Of a stretch of DNA of 64,000 nucleotides, positions 52,640 to 60,407 are shown one piece after another. The notes below the pieces were generated by a model, which was not told the origin of the DNA, ran no database searches, and worked only from the letters and a program-made list of their open reading frames with translations. The DNA is from Corynebacterium glucuronolyticum DSM 44120 (GTDB taxonomy: Bacteria; Actinomycetota; Actinomycetes; Mycobacteriales; Mycobacteriaceae). Position 1 is the first letter of the stretch; every line of letters starts with the position of its first letter. The DNA is taken from the NCBI RefSeq assembly GCF_030440595.1, contig NZ_CP047452.1, positions 2,046,001 through 2,110,000 on the forward strand, given 5' to 3'. A program made the translations under genes and the position numbers.

Positions 52640-54055
52640 ATGACTGCAAAGAATGCGTCAGCCGACGCAGCAACACCGACGATCCGAGGTGGAAAGTACT
52701 ACATAACGCTCATCGTGGCGTCCATGATGCTGTTTTCCATGTACTTCGGCGCCGGTAACCTTATTTTCCCGCCGATGCTCGGCGCACACGCAGGCGAGGC
52801 TTTCACGCCCGCCATTATCGGCTTCCTTCTCGCCGGTGTGCTTCTTCCTGTGATTTCCGTCATCGCCGTCGCCGTGACCGGTGATTCCATCACCGACATG
52901 TCCAACCGTGGCGGCAAGGTATTCGGCATCGTTTTCCCGATCCTTGTGTACCTGTCCATCGGCGCTTTGTACGCCGTCCCCCGTACAGCCGTCGTGAGCT
53001 ACGGCTCCGGGTTCGTCCCGATCTCGGGCGTGGACAACAAGGCCTCACTGGTCATTTACTGCATCGTTTTCTTCGTCATTTCGGCCGCCCTGGCATGGAA
53101 CTCGAACTCGATCATCGACAACCTGGGTAAGTTCCTGACACCGGCGCTGCTGTTCCTGCTGGCCGTCATGATCATCATGAGCTTCGTCCGTTTGGACTCG
53201 CAGGCTCTGCCCCCAGCTGAGGACTATGCTGCCCCGATGTCCGCTGGCCTCATCCAGGGCTACGCCACCATGGATTCCCTGGCTGCCCTCGCCTTCGGCA
53301 TTCTCGTCGTTACTTCCCTGCGGTACAAGCGCGTCGGCGAAGGCCCGCGCCTCGTCCGCTCCGTGTCCGCCGCCGCCATCGGTGCCGGCATTCTCCTGGC
53401 CCTCGTCTACATCGGTCTGGGAATCATCGGCAAGAACCTGGCTGATGGCCGCTCCTACAAGGATGGCGCGTCACTGCTTGCCGCATCCGCACATGAGATC
53501 ATGGGCACCCCCGGCATGTACGCTCTCGGCGCCATCGTTTTCCTGGCTTGCTTGACCACCTCGGTCGGCCTTATCGGCTCGACCTCCGAGTTCTTCAACG
53601 AGATTGCCCCCGGCATCTCCTACCACGCGTGGGTGATCATCTTCTCCGTCATCGCACTGGGCATTTCCTCCCTGGGCCTGACCGCCGTGCTGTCCGTCGC
53701 CGCCCCGATCATCGGCTTCCTCTACCCGGCGGCCATGACCCTCGTGCTCATCACCCTGGTGGAGCCCCTGTTCGGCCGGAAGCTGTTCTGGACGTACCGC
53801 ATCTCCCTGTATGTGGCCATCATTTGGGCCGGCCTCATGAGCCTGAATTCCCTCGGTTGGGGTTCTGCTGTCATCGAGCCGCTCATCAGCTGGGCACCGG
53901 GTCACTCCAACGACCTCGGCTGGTGGCTCCCGGTTCTGACAGCCGCTATCGTTGGCTTGATCCTGGACTTCACCACCCGTAAGAAGGAAGACATCCAGGT
54001 CGGTGTTGCCACCGTCCACGAGGATGAACCCGTGGAGGCAGCGGTTACCGCGTAA
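52640..54055 (+). CDS. brnQ: Branched-chain amino acid:cation symporter BrnQ
   Basis: A 471-residue carrier of the LIVCS family that imports isoleucine, leucine and valine with Na+ or H+. The N-terminal 'MLFSMYFGAGNLIFPPMLG' near residue 33 is the family signature. About 12 membrane helices are present, with the second signature region 'TSVGLIGSTSEFFNEI' near 310. The ribosome-binding GGAG is eight bases before the ATG. The leader is strongly folded, which would allow control independent of aecD. A hairpin follows the stop. Confidence 0.95.
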   Translation: MTAKNASADAATPTIRGGKYYITLIVASMMLFSMYFGAGNLIFPPMLGAHAGEAFTPAIIGFLLAGVLLPVISVIAVAVTGDSITDMSNRGGKVFGIVFPILVYLSIGALYAVPRTAVVSYGSGFVPISGVDNKASLVIYCIVFFVISAALAWNSNSIIDNLGKFLTPALLFLLAVMIIMSFVRLDSQALPPAEDYAAPMSAGLIQGYATMDSLAALAFGILVVTSLRYKRVGEGPRLVRSVSAAAIGAGILLALVYIGLGIIGKNLADGRSYKDGASLLAASAHEIMGTPGMYALGAIVFLACLTTSVGLIGSTSEFFNEIAPGISYHAWVIIFSVIALGISSLGLTAVLSVAAPIIGFLYPAAMTLVLITLVEPLFGRKLFWTYRISLYVAIIWAGLMSLNSLGWGSAVIEPLISWAPGHSNDLGWWLPVLTAAIVGLILDFTTRKKEDIQVGVATVHEDEPVEAAVTA

Positions 54056-54091
54056 ACCCCGACTTTTTCTCCCGCCTATACTGACGGCAGG

Positions 54092-54121
54092 CAGCCCACC
54101 GCAATTACTTTCGGTGGGCTG
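54092..54121. terminator. Hairpin between brnQ and arsC
   Basis: CAGCCCACCG (54092-54101) pairs with CGGTGGGCTG (54112-54121), a 10-bp perfect stem. There is no long T-run on either side. The stem overlaps the last codons of the convergent arsC gene, so it may act as a weak terminator for both. Confidence 0.55.
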
Positions 54122-54572
54122 TGTGCTGTCTGAGGCGTGCTCCCAGCGCAGCTACCTTTCCTTCAATTACCCGGATCGTGCGGGCGAAGGTCTCGTCATC
54201 GGTTCCTGTCGGATCCGGTATCCCCCAATCCTCGTCGTATCCCCTGCCAATGTATGGGCACCCGTCCATACATCCCATGGAGATAATAATGTTCGGGTTC
54301 GGGATCTCCTCGATCGTCTTGCTCTTCTGCCTTGTCAGATCGATGCCGTACAGCTGCTTCATGAGCCGCACCGCGTCCTGGTTGAGGCTTCCGGAAGCGG
54401 CGACCCCCGCAGAATAGGCATCGCACACATCAGCCAGGCGGAGCCGCGCGAACGCCTCCGCGATCTGACTCCGGCACGAGTTATGCACGCAAATAAACGC
54501 GACGCGTGGCCTCGTTCCCACGCCATGCACAGTTCTCACACCATGCTCAGTTCCCACGCGGCTCACCCCCAC
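54105..54572 (-). CDS. arsC: Arsenate reductase, low-molecular-weight phosphatase type
   Basis: A 155-residue enzyme that reduces arsenate to arsenite for export. The P-loop 'CVHNSCRSQIAEAF' has the C-x5-R nucleophile motif, and 'GCMDGCPYIG' near residue 100 carries a second redox cysteine pair. The Asp of 'GIPDPTG' completes the site. Cys is present at the end of the P-loop (NSC), as in thioredoxin-linked ArsC; corynebacterial mycothiol-linked enzymes usually have Gly there, so the reductant is uncertain. The true start is unclear: several in-frame GTG codons lie between 54572 and about 54518, and the reading overlaps the acr3 end by 26 bp. Confidence 0.88.
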   Translation of the reverse strand: MGVSRVGTEHGVRTVHGVGTRPRVAFICVHNSCRSQIAEAFARLRLADVCDAYSAGVAASGSLNQDAVRLMKQLYGIDLTRQKSKTIEEIPNPNIIISMGCMDGCPYIGRGYDEDWGIPDPTGTDDETFARTIRVIEGKVAALGARLRQHTAHRK

Positions 54573-55653
54573 TGGAGGTGTTGCTCACACTGGAGGTGTT
54601 GCTCACACTGGAGGTGCCCCTCACCTTTTGCCCGGTCGCAAAACAGCCCTTGGTTCTGTTCGCAAACGCCACGAGAGCCAGCATGACGGGCACCTCGGTG
54701 AGTACCCCCACGGTCGTTGCCAGAGCTGCCGGGCTGCCCGCGCCAAACAGTGCAACGGCGACGGCTACAGAAAGCTCAAAGAAGTTCGAGGCCCCGATCA
54801 TTCCCGCCGGTGCAGCAATGTCGAACGGCAGTGCTATGACCCGGGCTCCCGCATACGCAAGACCGAAGATGACGACGGTTTGAATGATGAGGGGGACCGC
54901 GATGAGGGCGATATGAACCGGGTGCGCCAGAATCGTCTCCGCTTGGGAGCTGAAGATGATGACCAAGGTGGCCAGCAAACCAATGGTGGTCACGCCGTCG
55001 AAGGCCGGCAGGAACGTGTCCGCCAGGTACTTTTCTCCCCTCTTCCGGACGACTACCTGCCTGGTAACTACGCCGGCCACGAGCGGGATCACGACGAACA
55101 GGACCACGGAGAGGATGAGGACGGTATAGGGCACGTGCACGTCTGTTACCCCGAGGAGGAACGTGACGATGGGCACGAAGGCCACGAGGATGATGAGGTC
55201 GTTGGTCGCAACCTGAACAACCGTGTACGCGGGATTCCCCTTGACCAGGCTGCTCCACACAAAAACCATGGCCGTGCACGGCGCGGCGCCAAGCAGAACC
55301 GCGCCAGCAAGGTAGTCGGTAGCGAGATCCTTAGGGATGACTGCCGAAAACACAGTAAAGAGGAAGAAGGCGGTGATGGCATACATCGTGAACGGCTTGA
55401 CCAACCAGTTGATCACCCACGTGAGGACGAGCCCACCGGGATTCTTCCCTACCGTGCGGACACTGGCGAAGTCCACCTTGATCATCATGGGGTAGATCAT
55501 GATCCAGATGAGCACGGCGATAGGGATGGAGATCCCTGAAACAGTCAGCCTCCCCAGAGCGTCCGGGACGGCAGGCACGAGAGCACCGAGGGCGACACCT
55601 GCAAGCATGCAGAGGAGAACCCACACTGAGAGATATTTGTGGAAGAAGTCCAT
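54547..55653 (-). CDS. acr3: Arsenite efflux permease, ACR3 family
   Basis: A 368-residue membrane protein of about 10 helices that exports arsenite (and antimonite), driven by proton-motive force. Characteristic stretches are 'WIMIYPMMIKVDF' near residue 50, 'AAPCTAMVFVWSSL' with the conserved Cys near 124, and 'AGMIGASNFFELSVAVA' near 292. The C-terminus has a repeated tail, Ser-Ser-Val-Ser-Asn-Thr twice, produced by an 18-bp tandem repeat. Its ATG overlaps the arsR stop (TAATG), and arsC overlaps its end, so arsR-acr3-arsC is a tightly coupled operon. Confidence 0.93.
   Translation of the reverse strand: MDFFHKYLSVWVLLCMLAGVALGALVPAVPDALGRLTVSGISIPIAVLIWIMIYPMMIKVDFASVRTVGKNPGGLVLTWVINWLVKPFTMYAITAFFLFTVFSAVIPKDLATDYLAGAVLLGAAPCTAMVFVWSSLVKGNPAYTVVQVATNDLIILVAFVPIVTFLLGVTDVHVPYTVLILSVVLFVVIPLVAGVVTRQVVVRKRGEKYLADTFLPAFDGVTTIGLLATLVIIFSSQAETILAHPVHIALIAVPLIIQTVVIFGLAYAGARVIALPFDIAAPAGMIGASNFFELSVAVAVALFGAGSPAALATTVGVLTEVPVMLALVAFANRTKGCFATGQKVRGTSSVSNTSSVSNTSSGGEPRGN
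54573..54616. repeat. 18-bp tandem repeat at the acr3/arsC junction
   Basis: The unit TGGAGGTGTTGCTCACAC is exact at 54573-54590 and 54591-54608, and a third copy runs eight bases more. It adds Ser-Ser-Val-Ser-Asn-Thr units to the Acr3 tail and sits just upstream of the arsC start. Confidence 0.9.
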
Positions 55654-55979
55654 TAGCAGTCACCTCGGTGGGCCACATGACACAGGCAATCGGGGGTGTC
55701 AGAACACACGGCATTGAGCTCTCCTAGCAGCCATGTGAGGTTTTCTCGCCACAACGTGTAGTAGGTGTTTTTGCCGTCTTTTCGCCCCTTCACAATGCCG
55801 GCTTCCGTCAGCACTTTCATGTCGTAGGACAGCGTCGGCTGGGTGATGTGGAACTCTTCCAATATTTCGCACGCACACAGTTCCCCGCAGGACAACATAT
55901 CCACAATCTGCAGCCGCTTGGGCTGTGAGAGGGCTGTTATCATGCCGGCGATGCGGGAATAGCGCTCTTCAGGTGCCAC
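55653..55979 (-). CDS. arsR: Arsenic-responsive repressor, ArsR family
   Basis: A 108-residue winged-helix repressor. The recognition helix is in 'ITQPTLSYDMKVLTEAGIV', and the metalloid site is in 'CGELCACEIL' near residue 32, the ELCxC motif of classical ArsR, with more cysteines at the C-terminus (CLC, final DC). Arsenite or antimonite binding should release it from DNA. GTG at 55979 is chosen because AGGAGG lies six bases upstream; the TTG two codons earlier would touch that sequence. It is the first gene of the operon. Confidence 0.92.
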   Translation of the reverse strand: MAPEERYSRIAGMITALSQPKRLQIVDMLSCGELCACEILEEFHITQPTLSYDMKVLTEAGIVKGRKDGKNTYYTLWRENLTWLLGELNAVCSDTPDCLCHVAHRGDC

Positions 55980-55994
55980 TGCCAACCTCCTATA

Positions 55995-56012
55995 TATCGA
56001 AACTTTTCAATA
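55995..56012 (-). promoter_or_regulatory. Candidate ArsR operator
   Basis: TATCGAAA-CT-TTTCAATA is an inverted repeat with one mismatch, starting 15 bp before the arsR GTG. A further half-site-like TTCAATAC lies at 56039-56047. The AT-rich repeat in otherwise GC-rich DNA, right at the expected promoter, suits an ArsR-type operator. Confidence 0.5.
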
Positions 56013-56095
56013 CGTAGGCTAGCACTCACATAGAATCCCTTCAATACATGTTCGGGGTGGGGGCACTCGACTTTTCAGAGCGGTGACTACTGCCC

Positions 56096-57028
56096 CTACC
56101 CCAGAACCAGCGCAATGACGAGCATGACAGGAAGCGCCGCCAGCGTGGTGATGACGGACACATCCCGAGCAAGGTGCGGTGCGGTGTTGTACTGCGAGGA
56201 GTACACGAACACGTTTTGCGCGGTGGGCAGCGCCCCCATGAGCCCCGCCGCGATGACACCGGCGGGATCCAGCCCCACAAGCGTAGCAATCCCCACCCCC
56301 ACTACCGGGTGCAGTATGGACTTGGCCACGCTGAGTCCCGCCGCCTCCCGCCGGGAGACCGCCCCCTTTTCCAGGAACGTCGTGGAGGAGAGCGAAACAC
56401 CGAAGAAGATGAGTGCGAGCCCCACAGCCGCATCGGATAACAGCTGCAGTGGATCAAAGATCATCGAGGGGATCGTCACGCCCGTGAGACTCACCGCGAT
56501 GCCGATAGCCGCAGCGATGACGATGGGGTTCTTCAGTGGCGCCCACCGGTTGCGGCCGCGGGCGCGCGTGTCGCTGGCGTGCCTGCCCCGGGAAGCGTCG
56601 ACAAGCAGCAGCGCAAAGGGAGCATACAGTGAGGTCTGAAACACGATGGCGAGGACGGCGGGGTGGGCGTCGGAAAGAATATAGACGGCAAACGGGATGC
56701 CGAGGTTCGCCGCATTGACGTAGGACGTGCTCATCCCCGCGAAGATCGCCCGGTCCCAGCGGGTCCGCCCGACGAGCCGGTAGCCCACCGCAACGAGGAC
56801 AAACATCACCATTTCCGCAGCGACGATGACGAAGAACAGTGGGGAGAAGAGCTCCGCAGGGCGCGTCGTCGCCGTGTGCGTGATGATGAGCGCCGGGGTG
56901 GTCACGTTGAAGACGAGGGCGGAGAGAACCTTCTCCGCATGCGACCCAAGGACACCGGTCCGCGCGACAGCGAATCCGGCGACGATAATCAGCGCGACGA
57001 CAGTAAAACCATGAATAACGTCTCCCAC
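56096..57028 (-). CDS. AEC-family transporter (auxin efflux carrier-like)
   Basis: A 310-residue membrane protein of the AEC family with about ten helices in two halves. Typical segments are 'LSALVFNVTTPALIITHTA' near residue 35, 'NAANLGIPFAVYIL' near 105 and 'GALPTAQNVFVYSSQYN' near 265. Bacterial members move malate, malonate or similar organic acids; the plant auxin name is historical. GTG start at 57028. It is divergent from the oligopeptide importer and transcribed away from it. No substrate can be assigned. Confidence 0.88.
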   Translation of the reverse strand: MGDVIHGFTVVALIIVAGFAVARTGVLGSHAEKVLSALVFNVTTPALIITHTATTRPAELFSPLFFVIVAAEMVMFVLVAVGYRLVGRTRWDRAIFAGMSTSYVNAANLGIPFAVYILSDAHPAVLAIVFQTSLYAPFALLLVDASRGRHASDTRARGRNRWAPLKNPIVIAAAIGIAVSLTGVTIPSMIFDPLQLLSDAAVGLALIFFGVSLSSTTFLEKGAVSRREAAGLSVAKSILHPVVGVGIATLVGLDPAGVIAAGLMGALPTAQNVFVYSSQYNTAPHLARDVSVITTLAALPVMLVIALVLG

Positions 57029-57130
57029 GATGGGCCATTATTGCACTCGTGCGCGAAGCGACAGGAGAAAACGGGGGGAAATATTCAAAAAAACGTGTTT
57101 TTAATTGCCGTTCGTTTTACCATGTTCCAC

Positions 57131-58648
57131 ATGTTTTCACTCCGGGCGACCGCGAGTGTCCTCACGGGCATCACGATCGCGACTGCGGCAACGGCGTGTA
57201 GCGCTGGCTACACGGCGACCCCCACAGCAACAAATCAGCAACAAGACTCCATCGTCGTCGGAACCTCCGGGCCACCTGCGAGCCTGGACTTCACCACCAC
57301 CGGTGGCGCCGCCATCCCCTCGGCGCTCATGGGCAACGTGTACCAGACCCTCATCCAACTGGATGAAAAGGGCGACATCGTACCCGGCCTTGCCACTAGC
57401 TGGGAAATGTCCCCGGACGGCACCGTCTACACATTCCACCTCCGCGACGGCGTGACTTTCTCTACAGGGGAACCCTTCACCGCAGATACCGCAGCGTTTT
57501 CCATCACCAACGTGCAGGAAAACTGGACCAACGGAATGAAAAAGGGCATGGACGTGGTCGACCACGTCCGCGTTATTGATCCCCTCACCCTCGAAGTCAC
57601 CCTGTCTCACCCGTCGAACCAGTGGCTGTGGTCCATGGGCACGCTCATCGGTGCCATGATGCACCCCGACCACGTGGACAAATTAGCAACCGAACCAGTG
57701 GGCACCGGCCCCTACACCATTGACAGCTTCGCCGTCGGCCAGTCCGTCGCGCTTAAAGAAAACCCGACCTACTGGGACGAAAAACCCCACCACTCCCACG
57801 CGGTGATTCGCTACTTCGCGGATGCCACAAGTTCCACCAACGCCCTCCTCAGCGGCGACATCGATATTCTCTGGGCCGCGCAGCAACCCGAGCTCGTATC
57901 CGGGCTCGTATCCGGTGGCAAGTACAACGTGCAGGTGGGAACCACCAACGGGGAGGTGCTGCTATCGATGAACAACAAGCGCGCCCCGTTCGACGATGTC
58001 CGCGTCCGCCAAGCCGTCATGTACGCCATCGACCGCCAAGCGGTCATCGATACCGCATGGGCAGGCTACGGCACGGATACCGGCGGGCAACCAGTTCCTC
58101 CCACCGATCCGTGGTACACGGAGAAGAACTACTACCCCTACGATCCAGACAAGGCGCGGGAGCTCATCCGCGAAGCGGGTGCCGAGGGCGCAAAGGTGGA
58201 ATTCGCTGTCCCCAGCTTCCCCTACGCCATGAGCGCCTCCGAGATCATTGTCAGCCAGCTCCGTGACATCGGACTCGATGCCTACATCGTGGGCACGGAG
58301 TTCCCCGCCGTGTGGTTGAACAAGGTCATGGGCCAGGCCGATTACCAGATGTCGCTCATCGCCCACGTGGAGGCCCGCGACATCCCCCACCTGTTTGGCA
58401 ACCCCGACTACTACCTCGGCTACGACAGCGAAAAACTGCGCGAGCAACTTAGCCTCGCCGACACGGGAACCCCCGAGGAAAACGTGCAGTACATGCGCGA
58501 TGCGGTGGACACCATCATGCAGGATGCGGCAGCAGATACCGTGTTCAACTTCCCCAATATCGTGGTCACCAAGCCGGGCGTGACGGGCTTTAACCCCAAC
58601 GTCGTGACGGAGGGCCTGCCTCTGGCGGATATGGAGGCAGACAAGTGA
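57131..58648 (+). CDS. Oligopeptide ABC transporter substrate-binding lipoprotein
   Basis: A 505-residue family-5 solute-binding protein. The N-terminus is a signal peptide ending at a lipobox-like 'ATAC' (Cys near residue 28), followed by a Thr-rich linker. The SBP family-5 pattern includes 'GLATSWEMSPDGTVYTFHLR' near residue 95, 'EPVGTGPYTIDSFAVG' near 195, and the usual two-lobe arrangement. It should deliver peptides, or possibly metal or nickel complexes, to the permease encoded next. The ATG at 57131 is exactly seven bases after TACCAT, giving a leaderless start; the earlier ATG at 57122 overlaps that box. The stop overlaps the next start. Confidence 0.92.
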   Translation: MFSLRATASVLTGITIATAATACSAGYTATPTATNQQQDSIVVGTSGPPASLDFTTTGGAAIPSALMGNVYQTLIQLDEKGDIVPGLATSWEMSPDGTVYTFHLRDGVTFSTGEPFTADTAAFSITNVQENWTNGMKKGMDVVDHVRVIDPLTLEVTLSHPSNQWLWSMGTLIGAMMHPDHVDKLATEPVGTGPYTIDSFAVGQSVALKENPTYWDEKPHHSHAVIRYFADATSSTNALLSGDIDILWAAQQPELVSGLVSGGKYNVQVGTTNGEVLLSMNNKRAPFDDVRVRQAVMYAIDRQAVIDTAWAGYGTDTGGQPVPPTDPWYTEKNYYPYDPDKARELIREAGAEGAKVEFAVPSFPYAMSASEIIVSQLRDIGLDAYIVGTEFPAVWLNKVMGQADYQMSLIAHVEARDIPHLFGNPDYYLGYDSEKLREQLSLADTGTPEENVQYMRDAVDTIMQDAAADTVFNFPNIVVTKPGVTGFNPNVVTEGLPLADMEADK

Positions 58649-59595
58649 TTAGACAGCTCCTCCGCATCGGGGTCCGCTTCGTGGGCACGGTTTTTGCTTC
58701 CTCTATCCTCATCTTTTTGGCGCTCCGCGTCGTCCCCGGCGACCCCGCCGAGATTGCCCTCGGCGTGAACGCCACCCCCGAACTCCTCGCCAAAAAACGC
58801 GCGGAACTCGGCACCGACCGGCCGCTTCTCACCCAGTACGTCGACTGGGTCTCCGGCCTGTTCACCGGTGATTTTGGAAAGTCCCTCACCAGTTCGCAGG
58901 ACATCTCCCCGCTCATCACCGACCGCCTGCAGGTTTCCCTCATCCTGGTCACCACGGCGCTCATCATTGCGGTAGCCATCGCCGTCCCGCTGGGGATGTG
59001 GGCCGCCCTGCGAGCCCGCAAAATCGACGGTGTGCTCATCACGGCTGCCAGCCAGGTAGGTATCGCCATCCCCTCCTTCCTCGCCGCGATCCTGTTGGTG
59101 ACGGTGTTCTCCGTACAGCTGGGGTGGCTGCCGGCCAACGGCTGGATGCCACCGGGATGGAATTTCGGCGCATTCGTGTCCAGACTCATCCTCCCCGTCC
59201 TCGCCCTCGCTGCCGTGCAGGCCGCGATTATCACCCGCTACGTTCGCAACGCCGTCCTCGATATTCTTAACGACGACTTCCTGCGGACGGCGCGCGCCAA
59301 AGGCCAGACCCGCTGGCAGGCTCTGGTCAAGGACGGCCTGCGCAACGCCGCCCTTCCTGTCATTACCGTCACCGGCGTGCAGCTGGCCGGTCTCGTGGTC
59401 GGCGCGGTTGTCATCGAGCGCGTCTTCGCCATCCCCGGCCTCGGCGCATTCCTGTTGGATTCCGTGACCAACCGCGACCTCCCCGCCGTCCAGTCCGCTG
59501 TCCTTGTCCTCGTCGTGTTCACGCTGGCTATTAACACCATCGTGGACCTCTGCTACACCATCATTGACCCCCGCGTGAGGAGGGTCCGCGCATGA
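58645..59595 (+). CDS. Oligopeptide ABC transporter permease, DppB/OppB type
   Basis: A 316-residue inner-membrane permease with six helices. The N-terminal 'RQLLRIGVRFVGTVFASSIL' and 'LRVVPGDPAEIALG' are the DppB family start. The ATPase-contacting EAA loop is in 'LRTARAKGQTRWQALVKDGL' near residue 215. GTG at 58645 overlaps the binding-protein stop (GTGA), and its own stop overlaps the next permease start (ATGA), so the four genes are translationally coupled. Confidence 0.93.
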   Translation: MIRQLLRIGVRFVGTVFASSILIFLALRVVPGDPAEIALGVNATPELLAKKRAELGTDRPLLTQYVDWVSGLFTGDFGKSLTSSQDISPLITDRLQVSLILVTTALIIAVAIAVPLGMWAALRARKIDGVLITAASQVGIAIPSFLAAILLVTVFSVQLGWLPANGWMPPGWNFGAFVSRLILPVLALAAVQAAIITRYVRNAVLDILNDDFLRTARAKGQTRWQALVKDGLRNAALPVITVTGVQLAGLVVGAVVIERVFAIPGLGAFLLDSVTNRDLPAVQSAVLVLVVFTLAINTIVDLCYTIIDPRVRRVRA

Positions 59596-60407
59596 AAAAA
59601 CTCCAGCTTTACCTCGGCTCCGGCCTCGTCATCATCGTCGTCGCCGTCGCCCTTATCTCACTGGTGTGGACGCCCTACGACCCGATCCAGGCGTTCCCCC
59701 ACTCCGCCTTGGAGGGCCCCTCGTGGGAACACCTCATGGGAACCGACCGCTACGGGCGCGACATCCTGTCGCGCATCATGGCCGGAAGCCAGATCACGCT
59801 CTTTGTCGGCTTTGTCGCCGTCACCATCGGCATGCTCGTCGGGGTGCCGCTCGGCATCATTGCCGGGATGAACAGGGATAGCGTCATCGAGCAGCTGATC
59901 ATCCGCGGCGCGGACATTCTGCTCGCCTTCCCCGCCCTGCTCATGGCGATCATCGCCGGTGCGATGGTGGGTGCGAGCACGGGCTCGGCTATGGTGGCCA
60001 TTGGCATTGCTTCCATCCCCGCCTTCATTCGCGTCTCCCGCGCGGGCACGCTGCGCGTGGTGACAGCCCCGTATATGGAGGCCGCCACGCTCGCGGGCAA
60101 GGGGGGAGTATCCAAGGCTGTGCACCACGTGCTCCCGAACATCGCTGGCCTCGTCATCGTCCAGGCCTCCATCGTATTTGCGCTGGCGATCCTCGCCGAG
60201 GCGGCCCTCAGCTTCCTCGGGCTCGGCACTCCCCCGCCAGATCCATCGTGGGGACGCATGCTGCAGGGGGCGCAGTCTTTCCTCTCCACCCAGCCGCTTT
60301 TGGTGGTGTGGCCCGGCATGGCTATTGCCCTCACGGTTTTGGGCTTCAACCTGCTAGGTGATGCCCTCCGCGACATCCTTGATCCGACAACGGGAGCAAA
60401 CCGATGA
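59592..60407 (+). CDS. Oligopeptide ABC transporter permease, DppC/OppC type
   Basis: A 271-residue partner permease with six helices. It has the family N-terminal signature 'LMGTDRYGRDILSRIMAGS' near residue 48 and an EAA loop at 'YMEAATLAGKGGVSKAVHHV' near 160. It heterodimerises with the DppB-type protein. ATGA overlaps join it to both neighbours. The length is short for the family because the N-terminal periplasmic extension is small. Confidence 0.93.
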   Translation: MKKLQLYLGSGLVIIVVAVALISLVWTPYDPIQAFPHSALEGPSWEHLMGTDRYGRDILSRIMAGSQITLFVGFVAVTIGMLVGVPLGIIAGMNRDSVIEQLIIRGADILLAFPALLMAIIAGAMVGASTGSAMVAIGIASIPAFIRVSRAGTLRVVTAPYMEAATLAGKGGVSKAVHHVLPNIAGLVIVQASIVFALAILAEAALSFLGLGTPPPDPSWGRMLQGAQSFLSTQPLLVVWPGMAIALTVLGFNLLGDALRDILDPTTGANR

